Below, piece by piece: positions 60,771-64,000 of a stretch of 64,000 bases of DNA (position 1 is its first letter; every line of letters starts with the position of its first letter). Location of the stretch: contig NZ_JAJVCN010000001.1 in assembly GCF_021390435.2 (NCBI RefSeq), positions 3,991,461 through 4,055,460 of the forward strand. Reading direction: 5' to 3'. This DNA comes from Kibdelosporangium philippinense. Lineage in GTDB: Bacteria > Actinomycetota > Actinomycetes > Mycobacteriales > Pseudonocardiaceae. A program made the translations under genes and the position numbers. The notes beneath the pieces are model-generated. The model ran no database searches and was not told where the DNA came from. It saw only the letters and a program-made list of their open reading frames with translations.

Positions 60771-61688
60771 ACCCGCACCACCCAGTGTAGGCCTCTACGG
60801 CCATAGACCAGCCGCGATCCGAAGTGACGCTCCAAACTGGACAGTCCATATCCGGCGCCGCGCCGTGTTGAAAGACCACGGATCCGGTTGCGGACTTCGA
60901 GGTAGACATCGTTGACAACAACGGTTGCCTTGCCGGGTCCGGCGTGCCGCAGGGCATTGGTCAACGCCTCGGCGACCACTCGGTGCGCCCATTTCGGAAT
61001 CTCGGGCAGATCGTCGAGCACGAGTCCGGCCAGCCGCAAGCGTTCGACAAGTTCAGACAGGTCAGTTCCCCGGTCCGGCACCACATCGTCCCGCAGATCC
61101 TGCAACGTATGCCGGACCTCGGTCATCGCTTCCCTGCCAGCGGCAAGGATCGCGTCCACCCTGTGGCGTTCCGCCGGAGCGCAACGCCTCTGCCTGCACC
61201 AACATCACAGTGGTTGTGTGGCCCAAGGTATCGTGCAGGCGCATCGCCATCCGCTCACGGCGATGCGCGGCCGCCAGTTCCGCACGGTCGTTCAGGTGTT
61301 TCTGCCGCTCAACGCCGAGAATCCAGGCCACAACGGCAATCGCGAACGCCAGCAGGCCACCGTTGACCGGGCCCTTCACTGTGGACATGATCGTCGCGAC
61401 TGCCAGAGCGGCGCTGGAACACAGCCACAGCTTGGTCGATGCGCTATAAATGCCCAGAAGCACCGGAACGTAGCCAATATTCACCCACAGACCGAGCGAC
61501 ACGTGGGCGACCGTCGCCGCCGTGACGATCAGCAGAACTGTTGCCGGCGCACGCCTGCGCGCCAGCAGCGGCGCGATCTGTGCTGTACCAAGCACAATGG
61601 CCAACGGTGTGGACCAAACACCGCTGCCTGAGAACAATATGGCCACCATGAACGGAATTCCGGCGTCGGCCGCCCACCTTGATCGCAC
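60758..61688 (-). pseudogene. NarL-type sensor histidine kinase, frameshifted
   Basis: The first frame (from GTG 61688) has about five transmembrane helices and MRLHDTLGHTTTV with phospho-acceptor His152, then goes off after QAEALRSGG near 61160-61190. The second frame restores DHp/ATPase sequence: AILAAGREAMTEVRHTLQDLR, then VVAEALTNALRHAGPGKATV (N box) and GAGYGLSSLERH (G box) to 60758. A single-base shift splits one roughly 310-aa kinase. Unless a base error, signalling to the adjacent response regulator is broken. Confidence 0.8.
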
Positions 61689-61709
61689 GCCTTAGGTTAG
61701 AGTGGACCG

Positions 61710-62321
61710 ATGATCCGCGTTGCGGTGGTCGACGATCACACTCTGGTCCGCGAAGGACTGGGCTTCGTCCTCAACACACACGCGGACATCACGGTCGTCG
61801 CGCAGTGTGCCTCCGGCGAGGAACTGCTTGCGCTGGCATTGGACGAGATCGACGTGATCCTGCTCGATCTCTACATGCCCGGCATGGACGGCCTCGAGAC
61901 GTTACGCCAGATAGGACCGACGCCGAAGACGCTGATCCTGACCACAGTCGGCAAGGACAGGGACATCCGCCAGGCGTTGAGCCTCGGCGCGGGCGGCTTC
62001 GTACTGAAGGACTCAACCGGTTCAGAGCTCGCGACGGCCGTCCGCACAGTCCATTGCGGAATGACGGTGATCAGCCCGGCCGCGGCCACCAGCCTCTCGA
62101 TTCACCAGCAGGCGCTCACGCCGAGAGAACGGGACGTTCTTTCCATGCTCGGCCGTGGACTGTCCAATCGGGACATCGCGGACGAGCTGGGACTGGCCGA
62201 GCGAACGGTGAAAGTGCACGTTGGCAACGTACTGGCGAAACTCGGCGTGCCCAGCCGGACCCAGGCGGCGCTGAAAGCCGAGACGGTACTGAACCAGGGG
62301 ACGCCCGCGGGCGCCCCCTGA
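61710..62321 (+). CDS. NarL/LuxR-family response regulator
   Basis: 203 aa. Receiver domain with Asp8/Asp9 pocket, phospho-acceptor Asp53 (LLDLYMPGMDG) and Lys in VLKDS; LuxR-type HTH at about 135-195 (LTPRERDVLSMLGRGLSNRDIADELGLAERTVKVHV). Divergent from the kinase remnant 21 bp away, the usual partner arrangement. All key residues are present, so it is intact while its kinase is frameshifted. Confidence 0.92.
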   Translation: MIRVAVVDDHTLVREGLGFVLNTHADITVVAQCASGEELLALALDEIDVILLDLYMPGMDGLETLRQIGPTPKTLILTTVGKDRDIRQALSLGAGGFVLKDSTGSELATAVRTVHCGMTVISPAAATSLSIHQQALTPRERDVLSMLGRGLSNRDIADELGLAERTVKVHVGNVLAKLGVPSRTQAALKAETVLNQGTPAGAP

Positions 62322-62326
62322 TCAAC

Positions 62327-62875
62327 TCAGTAAGCGGCGTCCTGCAGGACGACGCCTGTGCCGGCGACCTGCGTACCCGCGTAGTTACGCTGGACGCTGG
62401 CCTTCTCGCTGGCGTTCGGGTTGGGGTTGGTGCAGCTCACGCCGCCCGTAGAGCCGGACATCAGCGACGAGCACGGGCCGGGCTTGATGTCCGGCAGGCC
62501 GAGGCTGTGGCCCATTTCGTGGGACGCGATCCGGGTGATGTTGTAACCCTCGTCGATGGCCTGCCTGCCCATCCAGATCGTCAGGGTCTGGTTGGTGCGG
62601 ACCGGGCCGAGTTGCGCCCGTGGCCAGCCAGGATCCGCGACGAACCGGATGTTCACGCGCTGGCCCGCGGTGGCCTTGCGGATCTGGACATTGGTGACGC
62701 TCGAGTTCCAGACCTGGACAGCCGCGGCGATCTGGCTCGAGTACTGCGTTGCCTGGCTGTCGCTGTAGGTCAGCTGCGTCGCCAGGATCGCCGGAGCCGC
62801 GGCGGCCGGAGCTGCGGTGAGTGGCACGGCCAGCGCGGCTGCGGCCATCACACCTGTGAGTGTGCGTCGTAGCAC
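62327..62875 (-). CDS. Snapalysin-family (M7) secreted metalloprotease
   Basis: 182 aa. Signal peptide about 1-27 (APAAAA-P). Zinc motif SHEMGHSLGLPD: His119, Glu120, His123 and Asp129 (HExxHxxGxxD), unique to snapalysins, with SLMSG as the Met-turn. Small extracellular neutral protease for casein-like proteins. Convergent with the response regulator (5 bp apart). Confidence 0.92.
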   Translation of the reverse strand: MLRRTLTGVMAAAALAVPLTAAPAAAAPAILATQLTYSDSQATQYSSQIAAAVQVWNSSVTNVQIRKATAGQRVNIRFVADPGWPRAQLGPVRTNQTLTIWMGRQAIDEGYNITRIASHEMGHSLGLPDIKPGPCSSLMSGSTGGVSCTNPNPNASEKASVQRNYAGTQVAGTGVVLQDAAY

Positions 62876-62980
62876 GACTTACTCCTCGTTTTGCAGGGGT
62901 TGGGAGTAACCACGGCGCCGGGGGTTCATACCGACGCCATAGCCCGATGTTATGACCGTGCTCAGCGCCTGCGAAACCGC

Positions 62981-63002
62981 CGATCGTTGCCTGGCACGAT
63001 CG
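62981..63002. promoter_or_regulatory. Inverted repeat before the ADP-ribosylglycohydrolase gene
   Basis: CGATCGT, 8-base spacer, ACGATCG: 7-bp exact arms ending 5 bp before the ATG. Likely operator or 5'-end hairpin; the gene has no clear Shine-Dalgarno. Confidence 0.45.
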
Positions 63003-63007
63003 TGCGC

Positions 63008-63847
63008 ATGGACAGTGCCGAAGTTTCGTTGCGAGGTTTGGCGTTGGGTGACGCGTTCGGTGAGACGTGGTTCCGCACTACCCGTACGCCGCGTGACCTC
63101 GCACCAGGCCAGTGGCACTGGACCGACGACACCGCGATGGCGTTGGGCGTGTTTCGGGTGCTCAAGCGCTGTGGCTCGATCAACCAGGACGCTCTGGCAG
63201 TGGAGTTCGCGGCCGAGTACACCCGTGATCCTCACCGGAATTATGGCGCCGCGATGCATGACGTCCTGCAGGCGATCCACAACGGCGCATCTTGGCGCTC
63301 AGTCGCTCCCCGGCAGTTCAACGGCTTGGGCTCGTGGGGCAATGGCGCTGCGATGCGCGTCGCCCCGATTGGTGCTTATTTCCCGCTTGATCAGGTGGCT
63401 GAGCAGGCCTCCCGGTCAGCGGTCGTGACGCACGCACACCCGGAGGCTGCCGCGGGAGCTGTGGCCGTCGCTGTGGCGACAGCGTTGTCAATCAGCGGCG
63501 TGACGGGCGCGGACATGCTGCCCGAAGTGATCTCGCGGGTGCCGAACGGCCTGGTCCGCGAGGGTCTGCGGCGAGCTGAGCGCATCGGGTTCGAGGTCGA
63601 TCCACGCAACGCGGCAGGCTCGCTCGGCAACGGCAGCAAACTGTCCGCGCCTGACACCGTGCCGTTCGTGGTGTGGAGCGCGGCAAGACACCTCGACGAC
63701 CTGGTCGAGGCCCTGTGGGACACGGTTGTCGCAGGCGGGGACACAGACACGAACGCCGCGATGGTCGCCGGAATCATCGCGCCTCGAACAGGCCTGAACA
63801 GCGTGCCAAAAGAATGGTGGCACGCCGCCGAGCCTCTCCCCCTCTAA
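63008..63847 (+). CDS. ADP-ribosylglycohydrolase family protein
   Basis: 279 aa. LRGLALGDAFGE (about 8-19), HWTDDTAMALGVF with Asp40/Asp41 (magnesium ligands), and the late VVAGGDTDTNAAM motif with further Asp ligands: full metal site. It may remove ADP-ribose from proteins, DNA or small molecules (DraG-like). No ADP-ribosyltransferase is near. The 22-bp tandem array begins 4 bp after the stop. Confidence 0.9.
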   Translation: MDSAEVSLRGLALGDAFGETWFRTTRTPRDLAPGQWHWTDDTAMALGVFRVLKRCGSINQDALAVEFAAEYTRDPHRNYGAAMHDVLQAIHNGASWRSVAPRQFNGLGSWGNGAAMRVAPIGAYFPLDQVAEQASRSAVVTHAHPEAAAGAVAVAVATALSISGVTGADMLPEVISRVPNGLVREGLRRAERIGFEVDPRNAAGSLGNGSKLSAPDTVPFVVWSAARHLDDLVEALWDTVVAGGDTDTNAAMVAGIIAPRTGLNSVPKEWWHAAEPLPL

Positions 63848-63850
63848 TCC

Positions 63851-64000
63851 CCGTGTCCACCGTTCCAGCACACCGTGTCCACCGTTCCAGCACACCGTGT
63901 CCACCGTTCCAGCACACCGTGTCCACCGTTCCAGCACACCGTGTCCACCGTTCCAGCACTCCGTGTCCACCGTTCCAGCACACCGTGTCCACCGATCCAG
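63851..64000. repeat. 22-bp tandem repeat array (6.8 copies, runs off window)
   Basis: Unit CCGTGTCCACCGTTCCAGC plus ACA, 22 bp, repeated at 63851, 63873, 63895, 63917, 63939, 63961 and 63983. Copies are near-identical (one A-to-T in copy 5, one T-to-A in copy 7). It contains the GTGTCCAC motif of the 32.7-33.1 kb patch. Spacers for CRISPR are absent. The array may continue beyond the window. Confidence 0.97.

Noticed and set aside
61679..62872. 397-codon plus-strand frame over the response regulator and snapalysin
   Set aside because: Runs across two well-supported genes in other frames; Arg-rich shadow.
63851..64000. Possible CRISPR array
   Set aside because: Direct 22-bp tandem units with no unique spacers and no cas genes.

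Overview
The window is high-GC actinobacterial DNA. Frequent GTG starts, tightly packed or 4-bp-overlapping genes, many TetR/IclR/AraC regulators, Tat substrates and secreted hydrolases, together with the recurrent in-frame ACT-GTG-GAC codon run, suggest Pseudonocardiaceae (Kibdelosporangium/Amycolatopsis/Lentzea-like). That placement is inferred from style, not from a database match. No rRNA, tRNA or CRISPR array was seen.

Layout. 0-8.8 kb: a partial VanZ-like gene, a 594-aa protein with a HEPN-type RNxxxH motif, then a steroid-flavoured block. That block holds a Tat-exported cholesterol oxidase convergent with an AhpD-like gene, each preceded by a perfect KstR-type box, with a 1.6-kb insertion sequence between their 3' ends, followed by a DapB_N-type dehydrogenase and a divergent IclR/nitroreductase pair. 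8.9-19.9 kb: small membrane protein, sirtuin, TetM/OtrA-like ribosomal protection protein with a candidate leader ORF, the DUF4247-membrane protein-DUF350-spermidine synthase operon, a receptor Ser/Thr kinase, RluA and an aldehyde dehydrogenase. 20-33 kb is secretome-rich: a decayed subtilisin, a GH30 enzyme, a metzincin-like protein beside a bacterial homologue of the vertebrate Leg1 family, and a secreted sugar-isomerase plus ThuA/sorbosone-dehydrogenase/PKD pair, ending in a noncoding 22-bp-periodic repeat patch.

33-46 kb: NmrA/TetR, GNAT, PspC, phytase-esterase-like protein, methyltransferases, a second sugar dehydrogenase, DnaJ-membrane protein, hemerythrin, and a redox group (HemK2-like methyltransferase, CDGSH protein, heme-oxygenase-like diiron enzyme, YbdK-type ligase). 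46-54 kb: PepSY protein, AraC/reductase, TetR/MFS exporter, and convergent lysyl oxidase-like and flavin amine oxidase genes. 54.5-64 kb: a membrane-anchored binding-protein/VWA fusion with a second binding protein, a rearranged ricin-like/GH13 junction, an IS5-type element, a polysaccharide deacetylase, a frameshifted sensor kinase with an intact response regulator, snapalysin, an ADP-ribosylglycohydrolase and a 22-bp tandem array running off the window.

Cross-cutting structure. Four long palindromes with CTCGTGAGTGGTTA arms sit just after genes; one supplies the C-terminus and stop codon of a protein. Their outer arm and core resemble the left end of the first insertion sequence. A GTGGACAC motif at 22-bp spacing links two repeat patches 31 kb apart. 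Five genes look broken by frameshift, nonsense or truncation, so either this region is decaying or the assembly has indels; reads would decide.
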